59,456 nucleotides of DNA from Microbacteriaceae bacterium (GCA_024639845.1 JAHEGG010000001.1:211792-271247); one strand, 5' to 3'. Numbered from the stretch's first letter, positions 25,235 through 35,118 are shown. Notes: generated from the sequence alone by a model not told the origin. Program-made: numbers and translations.

Positions 25235-26956
25235 CTACGAATTTATTTTTAGCTTTAGATAATTTCTTAGCCTTGCGTCACATACATACAAGTAAGTGCC
25301 TCTAATTCCTCGCGTTAGCAAGACTCGGTAAATGCTAAGCACGTATTGAAGCAAGTCGTCGTCGGTGTAATTAATGCCAAGAGTCGGGTTGTTTTCTTTT
25401 CCCTTTTTGTCAAAGTAGTTTTCTCTTGAGAAAGCAACAGACTGTGTTTCCTCATTGAAAAACAAGTCAGGGCCTATGATCACACCGGCGTAATTGAGGT
25501 CATACCCCTGGATGGTGTGAATTGAGCCGACTTCCTCTGCCGAGGTAGGGGAGTTCACCCAATCGTAGTTGCGACGGTTCCATGGAAGACGTATGCCTTC
25601 GATTTCAATATCGAAATCTGCCTTCCCTCCTTTTGACTGCCACGGCCAAGCAAAACCTGCCAGAAGACGAGATAATCCGTGTTCTTGATCTCTCTTTTGA
25701 ATCGCTTGGTGCATTTCGGCAAAGCTATCGAAAAAGCGGAGGTCGTAGTCGCCGAAAGTTTTTGGTTGCCCCTCATACTCCCCTCGGATGACTGAGCCGA
25801 TGTATTCGATGTAGTCAGAACCACCTGCCACTCTCAACTGTGAAATCAGCCGGAATAGGGTGCCTTCGTTTCTCGCCTTGGCTACTAGAGGTGTGAGATG
25901 TTTTGGTTGAAGGTCTGCAGGCTTCACGCTTTGGGCGGTGTCCAGCAGGAAAATCTGGTGCTTACTGCGCGCTTTAATCCAATCGAGCTGGGTTTTAGTT
26001 TTGTCGTCTGAGCCAAACAACTTTACGTTTATCGCAGCGTACTTAAGATTTCGCTCTGCGGCTGGCTGGTTTGCCCTCTGCTGTAGTCGGTGAGTCTCGT
26101 CAACTATCAGTAGGTCAAACTGAGTATCGCTGTCGCCCACCTCAAATGGGTCAAGCACCATGTCAGCCGACAGCCCTGGCGTTCTGCCGAAAACTTTCTG
26201 AACCGTCTTCCTGAGTGAAATCTGTGGGATCACGAGGCCAATTTTTAGGTTGTGGAGCAATTCGCGGAAACCAACTTGAAAAAAGTCCGAGAACAAACTG
26301 TCTGATTCGAGGGGTTCCATTTCATCAAATAGGGAGATGTCCTTCAACAACTTGACCAAGTAAATCGCAACAATGGTCTTTCCTGTTCCCGGGTCTCCCT
26401 GAATCACAGTGCTTGAATTGGAGTCTTTCTCAAGCTCGTGGATCAAGCTTTCTAGGAGTCCTTCGATAGCGATGGCTTGGTCTGTTGTGAGTGCCTTAAA
26501 GGGCGAATACTTGAACAGGTCACTGTTGACAATGTCTGGAATTGTTCTTGAAAGTACACCGTCATTCACAAGTGAATCGAAAATCTCCTTGAACGACTCT
26601 CGATAGTAATCTCGCTGAAAATAGTCTGAGTCGGTGATTCCGGCATTCCCATTCAAAACCCGGTATTTCTCATCAGCTGCGAAATATCGAATCAAGTGTG
26701 ATTCCAGATCTAGACAGGCGGACTTGTTGAAGTCGTTTCGAAAAATAACTCGCGCTTCACGAAGATGTTGTTTGCTGGGCGTACCTAGGTGACTGCTGAA
26801 TCTCATGGCGGCGTTTGAAGTTTCACCCACGTAGATATGGTTCGCACCGTTTATCGTATAAACAACCGGCCAGTTCGAGTTTTCAATCCGCTCGGATGCC
26901 CATGCCCCGAGCACATCGCGGTCAAAAGGTAGTTTCTCGATTCTAAAGTCGGTCAT
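25235..26956 (-). CDS. GIY-YIG nuclease fused to DUF2075 (Schlafen-type) P-loop ATPase/helicase-like protein
   Basis: 573 residues from the ATG at 26956, which overlaps the end of the MazG-like gene by 14 nt. Residues 30-95 form a GIY-YIG nuclease: Y33, Y42-V-G44, R52, H56 and E85 fit the catalytic set. Residues 180-573 are a DUF2075 ATPase with Walker A GDPGTGKT (K193), Walker B DLLIVDETHR (D286, E287), a TIQGYDLNYAGVIIG block and the C-terminal arginine motif RVLLTRGIRG (from residue 544). Codon use is visibly more A+T-rich than purL next door, suggesting transfer. It would cut nucleic acid under ATP control. An antiviral role is an inference from architecture and cassette layout. Confidence 0.85.
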   Translation of the reverse strand: MTDFRIEKLPFDRDVLGAWASERIENSNWPVVYTINGANHIYVGETSNAAMRFSSHLGTPSKQHLREARVIFRNDFNKSACLDLESHLIRYFAADEKYRVLNGNAGITDSDYFQRDYYRESFKEIFDSLVNDGVLSRTIPDIVNSDLFKYSPFKALTTDQAIAIEGLLESLIHELEKDSNSSTVIQGDPGTGKTIVAIYLVKLLKDISLFDEMEPLESDSLFSDFFQVGFRELLHNLKIGLVIPQISLRKTVQKVFGRTPGLSADMVLDPFEVGDSDTQFDLLIVDETHRLQQRANQPAAERNLKYAAINVKLFGSDDKTKTQLDWIKARSKHQIFLLDTAQSVKPADLQPKHLTPLVAKARNEGTLFRLISQLRVAGGSDYIEYIGSVIRGEYEGQPKTFGDYDLRFFDSFAEMHQAIQKRDQEHGLSRLLAGFAWPWQSKGGKADFDIEIEGIRLPWNRRNYDWVNSPTSAEEVGSIHTIQGYDLNYAGVIIGPDLFFNEETQSVAFSRENYFDKKGKENNPTLGINYTDDDLLQYVLSIYRVLLTRGIRGTYLYVCDARLRNYLKLKINS

Positions 26957-27263
26957 ATTTGTCGCTTTTCCCTCGCGATTTATCGACAGGATACTTAGAT
27001 TCGTTTTTTGCAATCTTTTCGAGGATGAGTTCGTCAATGTCGACGCCTAAGTCGTCAGCCAAATGTAGACAGTAGGCAAGAACGTCGGCTAGCTCCTCTC
27101 GAACTCTTGCTTCGTCAGGGGCCTCGCCCCACTGATAAAGCTCCAAGAGTTCCGCCGCCTCAATGGAAATGCTTTTTGCTAGGTTTTCGCGGGTATGAAA
27201 TTGCTTCCAGTCGCGGTCCGCCACGAACTGTCTCAATGCATCTAACGCTCGGTTATGCCCCAT
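26943..27263 (-). CDS. MazG-like nucleotide pyrophosphohydrolase
   Basis: 106 residues, typical of single-domain MazG/dCTPase-like proteins. The metal-binding glutamates of the family are present as E35xxE38 (IEAAELLE) and E57xxD60 (EELAD), after the block RDWKQFHT. It would hydrolyse an (d)NTP to the monophosphate and pyrophosphate. It lies 35 bp after purL on the same strand but has its own TAGACT box 7 nt before the ATG, so it may be transcribed alone or by read-through. Its 3' end overlaps the DUF2075 gene, so the two are translated together. Confidence 0.88.
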   Translation of the reverse strand: MGHNRALDALRQFVADRDWKQFHTRENLAKSISIEAAELLELYQWGEAPDEARVREELADVLAYCLHLADDLGVDIDELILEKIAKNESKYPVDKSRGKSDKYDRL

Positions 27264-27267
27264 AACC
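27251..27267. repeat. Perfect inverted repeat over the MazG start codon
   Basis: GGTTATG (27251-27257), CCC, CATAACC (27261-27267). The start codon is the CAT of the right arm. It could be an operator or an RNA hairpin that hides the start. Confidence 0.75.
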
Positions 27268-27270
27268 TAG

Positions 27271-27276
27271 AGTCTA
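27271..27276 (-). promoter_or_regulatory. -10 box of the MazG-DUF2075 pair, leaderless
   Basis: TAGACT on the minus strand, 7 nt before the MazG ATG, between purL and the cassette. Confidence 0.5.
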
Positions 27277-27298
27277 TCTTTGGCTTCTGAAGTTGAAA

Positions 27299-29668
27299 CT
27301 AACCAAACAGCTCAGCAAGCGTGCCCCCATGCACACCCGCAAGCTCAGTGAGCGACCAAGATGCCACGCCCTGAATCTCGAGGCGGGCATCCGTGCCGTC
27401 ACCACTGGCCGTGCCACCCGAAGGCGACCCAGCCGAGCCACCCAGCACCGCGCGACCATCGGTAACGCCGATGCGCAACACCGGAATTCCGCGAGCCTCG
27501 CACAGGCCAACAAACTTGACGTCGTCTTCGCGTCCGACCGAAACCAAGACGCGGCCGGTTGACTCACTAAACAGCGCAGCGGTGTCATCGATGCCGCCAA
27601 CCTGCTTGATCTCATCGAGCCAAACCCTCGCACCAACACCGAAGCGCAGCACCGACTCAACCAAGGCCTGAGCCAAACCGCCCTCGCTCAAATCGTGCGC
27701 CGAAGCAATCAAACCCTGCTCTGAAGCCGCATTCAACGCAGAAGCCAGCGACAGCTCGAAAGCCAGGTCGACAACCGGCGGCTTGCCACCGAGGTGGTCG
27801 TGAATCACGCCGGCCCACACCGAGCCGTCGAGTTCGTCGCGTGTGGTGCCGAGCAGATAAATGTTGTGGCCCTCATCTTGCCAGCCCGAAGGAATGCGGC
27901 GAGCAACGTCGTCGATCACGCCGAGCACACCGACAACCGGGGTTGGGTGAATGGCAACGTCGCCGGTCTGGTTATAAAAACTCACGTTTCCGCCGGTCAC
28001 CGGAATGCCGAGTGCCAAACATCCGTCGGCCAAACCAGCGGTGGCCTGCTTGAACTGCCACATGACCTCTGGGTTCTCTGGTGAACCAAAGTTGAGACAG
28101 TTGGTTACGGCCATAGGGGTGGCACCGGTCACGGCAACGTTGCGATAAGCCTCGGCCAGAGCCAGCTGCGCGCCGGCATAAGGGTCGAGTTGGCCATAGC
28201 GACCGTTGGCATCGGTGGCGATTGAAATGCCTAGGCCAGTTTCTTCGCTCACGCGCACCATTCCGCCGTCATCTGGCATGGCCAGCGCGGTGTTGCCGCC
28301 AACATAGTGGTCGTATTGGTTGGTGATCCAGTTTTTCGAAGCTTGGTTAGGCGACGAAACAACTTCGACAATCTGCTCGGCCAACGCCGCCGCATCAACA
28401 GCGCGTGGCAAACGAGCCGACGAATCGGCGTTCAGTGCGTCGATCCACGCTGGGTAGGCAACGGGGCGCTCATAAACCGGGCCGTCGTGAGCCACGGTGC
28501 GCGGGGGAACGTTGACAATCTCTTCGTCACCCCAGTTGATATAAAGCCTCGGTTCGCGAATCACTTCGCCGAGCACCGAATGCTCAACCTCCCACTTGTC
28601 GACAATCGCGGTGAAGGCGGCCACATCACGCTTCGGCACGATAGCCATCATGCGCTCCTGCGACTCCGACATCAGAATCTCTTCGGGGGTCAGCGACTCA
28701 TCGCGCAGCAGCACGTTGCGCAGTTGCACGCGCATACCTGCCTGGCCGTTCGAAGCCAACTCGGATGTGGCACAAGACAAACCGGCACCACCGAGGTCTT
28801 GAATACCGGCCACAACACCAGCGGCATAGAGCTCGAGGCAGCACTCAATGAGCACCTTCTCGGCGAACGGGTCGCCAACCTGCACGGCCGGGCGGCGGCT
28901 CGGGCCATCGGCGTCGAAGGTCTCTGATGCCAGCACCGAAACGCCACCGATGCCATCGGCACCGGTGCGAGCACCAAACAAAATCACCTGATCGCCAGGG
29001 TTCGACGCCTTGGCAAGCTTCAAATCTTCGTGACGCAGCGCGCCAACCGACAGCGCATTCACCAGCGGGTTACCTTGATAAACCTTGTCGAACACGGTCT
29101 CGCCGCCGATGTTTGGCAGCCCGAGGCAGTTGCCATAGAACGAAATTCCGCTCACCACGCCGTGCACCACGCGTGCGGTGTCGGGGTGCGATACATCGCC
29201 GAATCGAAGCTGATCCATCACGGCTATCGGGCGTGCACCCATCGTCAAAATGTCGCGAACAATGCCACCAACGCCCGTCGCCGCACCCTGAAATGGCTCT
29301 ATATAAGAGGGATGGTTGTGGCTCTCGACCTTGAATGTGACGGCCCAGCCTTCACCAATGTCGACCACGCCGGCGTTCTCGCCCATGCCAACCATCAGGT
29401 GTTCGCGCATCGCGTCGGTGACCTTCTCGCCAAACTGACGCAGATAAATCTTGCTCGACTTATACGAGCAGTGCTCCGACCACATCACCGAATACATCGC
29501 GAGCTCGGCGCTGGTTGGGCGGCGTCCCAAAATCTCACGGATGCGCGCATACTCGTCTTCTTTTAGCCCGAGTTCCTTCCACGGTTGGTGCTTCTCAGGT
29601 GTCGCGGCGGCGTTGGCCGTGGTGTCGACGTTGCTCGGTGCAGCCGAGCCCTTCTTGAAAAGTGCCAT
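27299..29668 (-). CDS. purL: Phosphoribosylformylglycinamidine synthase, large subunit
   Basis: 789 residues, the small (three-component) PurL type. It makes formylglycinamidine ribonucleotide from FGAR with ATP and ammonia supplied by PurQ. Typical blocks are present: [31 protein letters not shown] and a second PurM-like half with [12 protein letters not shown]. Its ATG overlaps the PurQ stop by one base (TAATG). The N-terminal ~25 residues before KELGL are a non-conserved tail. It is third in a purS-purQ-purL operon. Confidence 0.96.
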   Translation of the reverse strand: MALFKKGSAAPSNVDTTANAAATPEKHQPWKELGLKEDEYARIREILGRRPTSAELAMYSVMWSEHCSYKSSKIYLRQFGEKVTDAMREHLMVGMGENAGVVDIGEGWAVTFKVESHNHPSYIEPFQGAATGVGGIVRDILTMGARPIAVMDQLRFGDVSHPDTARVVHGVVSGISFYGNCLGLPNIGGETVFDKVYQGNPLVNALSVGALRHEDLKLAKASNPGDQVILFGARTGADGIGGVSVLASETFDADGPSRRPAVQVGDPFAEKVLIECCLELYAAGVVAGIQDLGGAGLSCATSELASNGQAGMRVQLRNVLLRDESLTPEEILMSESQERMMAIVPKRDVAAFTAIVDKWEVEHSVLGEVIREPRLYINWGDEEIVNVPPRTVAHDGPVYERPVAYPAWIDALNADSSARLPRAVDAAALAEQIVEVVSSPNQASKNWITNQYDHYVGGNTALAMPDDGGMVRVSEETGLGISIATDANGRYGQLDPYAGAQLALAEAYRNVAVTGATPMAVTNCLNFGSPENPEVMWQFKQATAGLADGCLALGIPVTGGNVSFYNQTGDVAIHPTPVVGVLGVIDDVARRIPSGWQDEGHNIYLLGTTRDELDGSVWAGVIHDHLGGKPPVVDLAFELSLASALNAASEQGLIASAHDLSEGGLAQALVESVLRFGVGARVWLDEIKQVGGIDDTAALFSESTGRVLVSVGREDDVKFVGLCEARGIPVLRIGVTDGRAVLGGSAGSPSGGTASGDGTDARLEIQGVASWSLTELAGVHGGTLAELFG

Positions 29669-30363
29669 TACGCGTTCACCACCGAGTTTAAAACCGACTT
29701 GAAGAACCCGAGGCCGTCAACACCCGAGCGCATCGCGGCGCTGGTGTCTGGGCCGAATCCAGGTTCGACCGCGTGCTCTGGGTGAGGCATCAGACCAACC
29801 ACGTTGCCGCGTTCGTTGCGAAGGCCGGCGATGTCGTTCATCGAACCGTTCGGGTTGAAGTCCTTATATCTAAAGGCCACCAGACCTTCGCCCTCGAGAC
29901 GCTTGAGGGTTTCGGCATCCGCGATGTAACCGCCCTCGCCGTTCTTGAGCGGAATCGTGATCTCTTGACCGAGCGTGAACTCGTTGGTCCATGCGGTGTC
30001 GACATTTTCGACGATCAGCTTCTGGTCGCGGCACACAAAAGTCTGCACGTCGTTGCGAATCAGGCCGCCAGGCAGCAGGTGGCTCTCGACCAGCACCTGA
30101 AATCCGTTGCAAATACCTAGGACGGGCAAGCCACCACCAGCCGCCTTGATGATGCTTTCCATGACGGGTGCCTGTGCGGCAATCGCGCCGCAGCGCAGGT
30201 AGTCGCCAAACGAGAATCCACCAGGCAGCACGACCGCGTCAACCTTGTGCAGGTCGGTGTCGGCGTGCCAGAGGGCTACCGGCTCGCCGCCGGCAAGTCG
30301 AACCGCACGCTGAGCGTCGCGGTCGTCTAGGGTTCCCGGAAAAGTTACAACACCGATGCGCAT
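29668..30363 (-). CDS. purQ: Phosphoribosylformylglycinamidine synthase, glutaminase subunit
   Basis: 231 residues, a class I glutamine amidotransferase. The nucleophile elbow is [10 protein letters not shown] and the His/Glu of the triad lie in [11 protein letters not shown]. It releases ammonia from glutamine for PurL. It starts with [16 protein letters not shown]. It lies 12 bp after purS and overlaps purL. Confidence 0.96.
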   Translation of the reverse strand: MRIGVVTFPGTLDDRDAQRAVRLAGGEPVALWHADTDLHKVDAVVLPGGFSFGDYLRCGAIAAQAPVMESIIKAAGGGLPVLGICNGFQVLVESHLLPGGLIRNDVQTFVCRDQKLIVENVDTAWTNEFTLGQEITIPLKNGEGGYIADAETLKRLEGEGLVAFRYKDFNPNGSMNDIAGLRNERGNVVGLMPHPEHAVEPGFGPDTSAAMRSGVDGLGFFKSVLNSVVNA

Positions 30364-30375
30364 GGCCGACCCCGC

Positions 30376-30624
30376 CTAGTTCTCGACGGTGACCGAGACC
30401 ACGTCTTCGATCACGGCGTTCGAAAGAAAGTCTTCGCCAATCTTGGTGGCGGCCGCGATATCGTCGTCGGTAACCGCGCGGTCGAAGTGCAGCTCGATGC
30501 GCTTGCCGATGCGAACGTTGGTGATTTCGCTGTGGCCGTTGCGGTGCAGCGCGTTGTTCACGGCTTTGCCGGCTGGGTCTAGCAGGTCTGCCTTAGGCAT
30601 GACTTCGACGATGATTTTTGGCAC
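30376..30624 (-). CDS. purS: Phosphoribosylformylglycinamidine synthase, PurS subunit
   Basis: 82 residues, the usual PurS length. It bridges PurQ and PurL. It begins PKIIVEVMPKADLLDPAGKAV, the standard PurS N-terminus. The start is a GTG preceded by GGGAGAC. It is first in the operon, with a TAAACT box about 67 nt upstream. Confidence 0.95.
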   Translation of the reverse strand: MPKIIVEVMPKADLLDPAGKAVNNALHRNGHSEITNVRIGKRIELHFDRAVTDDDIAAATKIGEDFLSNAVIEDVVSVTVEN

Positions 30625-30690
30625 GGATGTCTCCCAAAAGGTGTGGCTCGTGGCTTGTTTTTGCGCCCGACCGCAGCGGCGAACACCTCT

Positions 30691-30696
30691 AGTTTA
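30691..30696 (-). promoter_or_regulatory. -10 box of the purSQL operon
   Basis: TAAACT on the minus strand. Transcription from here would leave a ~60-nt leader with the purS ribosome site. No PurR or riboswitch signature recognised. Confidence 0.4.
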
Positions 30697-30710
30697 GTCG
30701 GGCTGGGAGC

Positions 30711-31574
30711 CTAGTGAACGGTGACTTGCCCGACCCCATCGAGCGAATAGACGCGCACGTGGTCGATCGCCATTTCGGCATGAGTCAGCGCAGGGTCGAT
30801 AGCACCCGTGAACCCGCCGCCCATGGCCAGATTCATGATGATGTAGTGCTCGTGGTCGAACACCCATTCGTTCGGTGCGACATCCGCTGGGGTTTTGGTT
30901 TGATAGTGACGGTCGTCGATGTACCACGAAATCGAGCCGGGCAACCATTCGACGGCAAAGGTGTGGAAACCCTCGCTCATGTCGGCCTCGACCGCAATCT
31001 CGGTGCCAGAGCCGTGCTCGCCAAAATAGCCAGGACCGTGGATGGTGCCAACCAGGGTGTGTGGGTCGCGCCCGCGCACCTCGAGAATGTCGATCTCGCC
31101 GCACTGAGGCCAGGTGACTTCGACTAGGTCGGTGCCGAGCATCCAGAATGCCGGCCAGGTGCCGGCGCCTTTAGGAATTCGAACTCGCGCCTCGACTCGA
31201 CCATAGAGCACCGAGATTTTGCCGGCGGTGTGCAACTTGGCGCTCGCCCACTCGGCGGGCTTGCCGTAGTAGGCGTGGTGGGAGTTGTCGGCCGGCAACT
31301 TGGTGGCCGTGATCACCAGTGAACCAGCGCCATCGGTGGCCGCCTGCTCTGGCAAATACCACTCGCGCTCCATATTGCCCCAACCAGGGATGCCCGCACT
31401 CGAACCGTCGCCAAGATCGAAGTTCCAGAACCGCGGGTTCGGCCTCGAGCCTTCTGGTTCGGCGAACTCCTGCGACCACAAAAGTTTCAGGGCTGCACCG
31501 CTCGGCGATACGGCATCGACCGCAAGTCCAGTGCCGCTGTTTGGAGTGGCGTTGGGTTCTGAGTGGGGAGTCAT
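30711..31574 (-). CDS. GH16 beta-glucanase without signal peptide
   Basis: 287 residues from the ATG at 31574, preceded by GAAGGG; longer in-frame starts at 31589 and 31673 lack a ribosome site and also give no signal peptide. The domain is intact: WSQEFAEPEG, GWGNMEREWY, GRVEARVRIP and the catalytic CGEIDILE with E160, D162 and E165. It resembles the secreted GH16 proteins at 4336 and 8547 and ends VYSLDGVGQVTVH like the one at 8547. With no export signal it should act in the cytoplasm or leave by another route, which is unusual for GH16. No LacI operator was found here. Confidence 0.85.
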   Translation of the reverse strand: MTPHSEPNATPNSGTGLAVDAVSPSGAALKLLWSQEFAEPEGSRPNPRFWNFDLGDGSSAGIPGWGNMEREWYLPEQAATDGAGSLVITATKLPADNSHHAYYGKPAEWASAKLHTAGKISVLYGRVEARVRIPKGAGTWPAFWMLGTDLVEVTWPQCGEIDILEVRGRDPHTLVGTIHGPGYFGEHGSGTEIAVEADMSEGFHTFAVEWLPGSISWYIDDRHYQTKTPADVAPNEWVFDHEHYIIMNLAMGGGFTGAIDPALTHAEMAIDHVRVYSLDGVGQVTVH

Positions 31575-31724
31575 GGTGATGCCCTTCATAAAAGTCGCTA
31601 CACCGCGACCGGTTGACAGCGATTGGCTTTCGGGCTCGAACGCACACTCGAGATGCCACAAATTTACCAACAAACTCTCACGCTCACAGTGGATAACTTG
31701 GTTTCATTCGTCGGTTGCCGAACA

Positions 31725-31730
31725 TAGGCT
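31725..31730 (+). promoter_or_regulatory. -10 box, leaderless CotH gene
   Basis: TAGGCT 6 nt before the ATG at 31737. No ribosome site is present. Confidence 0.6.
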
Positions 31731-31736
31731 TATGGC

Positions 31737-33992
31737 ATGGGCAAAACTTGGTCAAAATCAAAGCGGATGTTGGTCTCGGCGCTGCTCGCGCTCATCCTGT
31801 CTTTCAGCTCAACCCTGCTCGGGTCATCCGCGGCTAACGCCGTGGAAGGCGCGTCAGGTGCCTCTTATATAGAGGGAGATGACCCAGCCGCCTCGATCTT
31901 TGACCCACTGGTGGTTAACAGGGCCGACATCACGCTGCCGACCGACAGCTTCAACAACCTGCAGGCAAACGGCAAGGGCGATTATCAGCCCGGCAAGTTT
32001 GTGTTCACCACAAACGATGGTGCATCCCAGCAGTTCGACGTTGGCGTTCGTCTCAAAGGCGGTTGGGGTTCTTATCGCAACCTCGACGGCAAAGCCGGTT
32101 TCAAGGTCAAGATGAACTTCTCGGTCAAGGGACAAAAACTCTTTGGAATAAAAAAATTCACCTTCAACAATATGGTTCAAGACCCATCGATGTCGCATGA
32201 GGCAGTCGTCTACCGACTATTCCGAGCGATGGGGGTGCCAGCACCACGCATCGGCTATGTGAGGGTGTTCGTCAACGGCTTCGACTACGGTTTGCACCTA
32301 AACGTCGAAACTTATGACGATGTGATGCTTAAGCGCTGGTATGCATCGACCCAACATCTATATGAAGGTGCTTATTGGCAAGACATTGTCGACGGACAAT
32401 ACCAAGCGATGCAAATCGATGAGGGTGATCTAACCCAACGCGATGATTTGGCGGCGCTGGCTCTGGTAAACAACACCAAAACCGGAAAAGAATGGTTCGA
32501 CGAGGTTCAGAAATATCTCGACCTCAGTGAGTTCGTGAAAGAACTGGCAGTCGAACGCTACATTGGCCACTGGGACGGCTACGGCTGGACCATCAAGAAC
32601 AACTACTACGCGCACAGCACCGCAGAAGGAATCTTCACGATTCTTCCTTGGGGTACAGACCAAACCTTGAACGGTTGGGTTGACGTATTTGGCACGGGCG
32701 ACATCGGAATCATGGCAACTCGGTGCATCGAATATTCTCCATGTCAGCAGCTTTATAAAGGGGCAATGCTCAAAGTCAACGACACCGCAAAGTCACTCAA
32801 GCTAGACACGATGATCAACGATGTCTGGGCGGTCATTTCGGCTGACGTTCAGTCTGATCCTCGCAAAGAAGCCGGTTATGACTGGGCCATCCAAGTTAAA
32901 GATGGGGCAAAGAACCATGTCAACTGGGTCACCGGCTATGCCCCCGACGCCGTCAACTCAAACAATTTGCCGAACACTCCCAGACTCGAGCACTCGTCGA
33001 ATACCAAAGTTACCTACGCCATCCCAGAGGAGTTAGCCGCCGGCTCGATTCTGTCGCCAAGCGTGACCAAAGATGGCGGTGACGGTGCCGTAACCTATCA
33101 AGTCGTGAACGGTCAAGAAAACTGCTCGATCGTTTTTGGCACCGGCGTGCTCACCGTTAAGCAGTTGGGTTATTGCCGCATCTCAGCGAAAACCGCGGCA
33201 GCTGGATCTTGGGCTGCCAGCATCGACTATTTCGAGCTTCTGAATGGCGGAGTCAGTGGGCAGGTTTCGATCAAGTCGATCGAAAGTCTCAAGTTTGGCA
33301 AAACGGCGACCATCGAATACACCGCGAGATCTAAGGCACCCGCCACGCTCACCGTGATCGGTGACTGCAGCAACCCTTCGGGTTTCGTGGTGACCCCGAC
33401 CATCGCCAATGGTGAGTGCACTGTGACCGTTGATGTTCCAACTGACGGCACCTGGGACGCCGCTTCCGCCACCATGAGTTTCACCACCGAGCGCGGCGAC
33501 ACAATAAAACCACTGACTCGAGACCTTGACTACACGGGGTCCCTCCCAAACGGTGGCTCGATTGAGATGACGCAGATTCCAAGCAAAATCGTCGGAAACT
33601 GCAAAAGAGTTGGCCGGGTCTTATATGCCAAGGCGGCAATCGGCCTTTGCCTCGTCTACTACTCGGCCACGCAAGATTCAACCTGGAACTACACAGCAAC
33701 CACACACACCGTGAAACTAACCACCGGTGTGAACAAGATCGTCGGCAGCCTAACCCCGCAAGGAACCTACACGGTTGGCTCATCCAAGTGGTTGATAGCT
33801 CGGCAGGGCGCGCCAAAGACCAGCCTGGGCATCGGCACAGTTTGGAGCACCGCCGGAAAGTGCTCGGTGAGCATCGTCGGCAGCAACACCTATGTGACTG
33901 TTCGCGCCAAACCGAGTTGCACCGTCACACTCAAGAGCAAGCCATACCTGGGTGTGCCCATCATCACCATGACCTGGGTGCTGAAGTATTAG
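31737..33992 (+). CDS. Secreted CotH-family kinase with C-terminal beta-rich domains
   Basis: 751 residues. The signal peptide ends near residue 35 (AANA). Residues 45-430 are a CotH-type domain, the atypical secreted kinase fold named after spore-coat CotH, with FNNMVQDPSM, VRVFVNGFDYGLHLNVE, a catalytic-loop-like GHWDGY (D280) and a metal-binding block PWGTDQT (D308). Residues 430-751 are beta-rich, with several Cys pairs, probably Ig-like modules. The organism shows no sporulation genes here, so the target is probably a surface protein or polymer. Second copy at 37533. Confidence 0.82.
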   Translation: MGKTWSKSKRMLVSALLALILSFSSTLLGSSAANAVEGASGASYIEGDDPAASIFDPLVVNRADITLPTDSFNNLQANGKGDYQPGKFVFTTNDGASQQFDVGVRLKGGWGSYRNLDGKAGFKVKMNFSVKGQKLFGIKKFTFNNMVQDPSMSHEAVVYRLFRAMGVPAPRIGYVRVFVNGFDYGLHLNVETYDDVMLKRWYASTQHLYEGAYWQDIVDGQYQAMQIDEGDLTQRDDLAALALVNNTKTGKEWFDEVQKYLDLSEFVKELAVERYIGHWDGYGWTIKNNYYAHSTAEGIFTILPWGTDQTLNGWVDVFGTGDIGIMATRCIEYSPCQQLYKGAMLKVNDTAKSLKLDTMINDVWAVISADVQSDPRKEAGYDWAIQVKDGAKNHVNWVTGYAPDAVNSNNLPNTPRLEHSSNTKVTYAIPEELAAGSILSPSVTKDGGDGAVTYQVVNGQENCSIVFGTGVLTVKQLGYCRISAKTAAAGSWAASIDYFELLNGGVSGQVSIKSIESLKFGKTATIEYTARSKAPATLTVIGDCSNPSGFVVTPTIANGECTVTVDVPTDGTWDAASATMSFTTERGDTIKPLTRDLDYTGSLPNGGSIEMTQIPSKIVGNCKRVGRVLYAKAAIGLCLVYYSATQDSTWNYTATTHTVKLTTGVNKIVGSLTPQGTYTVGSSKWLIARQGAPKTSLGIGTVWSTAGKCSVSIVGSNTYVTVRAKPSCTVTLKSKPYLGVPIITMTWVLKY

Positions 33993-34044
33993 GCGTTCGA
34001 GGGTGTCGCAGCCGAGAAACCTGACCAAGCCCAGGTCCAAACCA

Positions 34045-34050
34045 TAGACT
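34045..34050 (+). promoter_or_regulatory. -10 box, leaderless
   Basis: TAGACT 6 nt before the ATG at 34057. Confidence 0.6.
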
Positions 34051-34056
34051 GCGAAT

Positions 34057-35118
34057 ATGAACCGCCGTCACCTTTATCGCTCTCTGGCCATCACTTCAGT
34101 TGCCTTCGTATCGCTCATTATCAGCGGATGCGCACCAACCCCCGAAGCCAAACCGACACCGACCGTGACCCCAAAGGTTTATGTTTATGCGCCACTAACA
34201 GGTGCTAAATATGAGGCAGGCACCAACCCCGCACTTGACGGACCATCGGTGGCTTGCAAGATCGACAACCTCGGGGTTGCTAGACCCCAGATAAACCTGA
34301 ACCAGACCGATATCGTGTTCGACGAGATGGTCGAAGGTGGTCTCACTAGACTCGTTGCCGTCTGGCATTCGCGCCTGCCAGAGCAGGTCGGGCCGGTTCG
34401 CTCGATTCGCCCGATGGACCCTGACATCGTCAGCCCATTCGGTGGAATCGTCTGCTACTCGGGTGGCCAGCTCAAGTTCGTGAAGATGATGCAAGCCACC
34501 AATGTATTCAATGCGAACGAAACCGAAGAGCAAGGAAAAGGCACATTCACTCGCGCGTCAGATCGTGAGGCGCCGCACAACGTCATCGTCAACGTAAATA
34601 AACTCGCTCAAGCCCACCTTGAGCTTGCTCCGCCTCAGCAGATGTTCACGTTTGCGAAAACGGTTGAGCAGACCACCGCAGTGCTCGAGGGCACTCCGGT
34701 TGAGCATCTGCGAGTTGACTTTCCAGATGCCAGAGCCGAATGGGAACCAACCGCCGACGGCACCCGCTGGCAGCGCATCCAAGATGGAAAGCCACACACC
34801 GACATCGTTGACGGTCAGCAAATCACGGCTAAAAACGTGGTCGTGCTTCAAGTCAAGATCGACCGAAAATACGGCTACGTTCCAAAGACCGTGATGGTCG
34901 ACTCGGGCAAGGCCTGGGTCTTCACGGGCGGCAACTACGTCGAAGGCATCTGGTCAAAGGCCAGCCAGACCGCGCCGATCGTTCTCAACACCGCAAACGG
35001 CGACACCATCGAACTTGCCCGTGGCAACACTTGGGTCGAACTTATGCCTGTAGCACCAGAGGGTGCGATCAAGGTAACCGAAGGCGTCAAGCCATCACCA
35101 AAGCCGACCCAAAAGTAG
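34057..35118 (+). CDS. DUF3048 (YerB-like) lipoprotein
   Basis: 353 residues. A signal peptide ends in the lipobox IISGC (Cys 25), so the protein is lipid-anchored outside the membrane. A Pro/Thr-rich spacer precedes a domain with blocks PSVACKIDNLGVARPQ, VFDEMVEGGLTRLVAVWHS and GPVRSIRPMD, which are those of DUF3048, a family without known function found in Gram-positive bacteria. It lies between a CotH kinase and an MFS gene on the same strand but has its own leaderless-type promoter. Confidence 0.88.
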   Translation: MNRRHLYRSLAITSVAFVSLIISGCAPTPEAKPTPTVTPKVYVYAPLTGAKYEAGTNPALDGPSVACKIDNLGVARPQINLNQTDIVFDEMVEGGLTRLVAVWHSRLPEQVGPVRSIRPMDPDIVSPFGGIVCYSGGQLKFVKMMQATNVFNANETEEQGKGTFTRASDREAPHNVIVNVNKLAQAHLELAPPQQMFTFAKTVEQTTAVLEGTPVEHLRVDFPDARAEWEPTADGTRWQRIQDGKPHTDIVDGQQITAKNVVVLQVKIDRKYGYVPKTVMVDSGKAWVFTGGNYVEGIWSKASQTAPIVLNTANGDTIELARGNTWVELMPVAPEGAIKVTEGVKPSPKPTQK

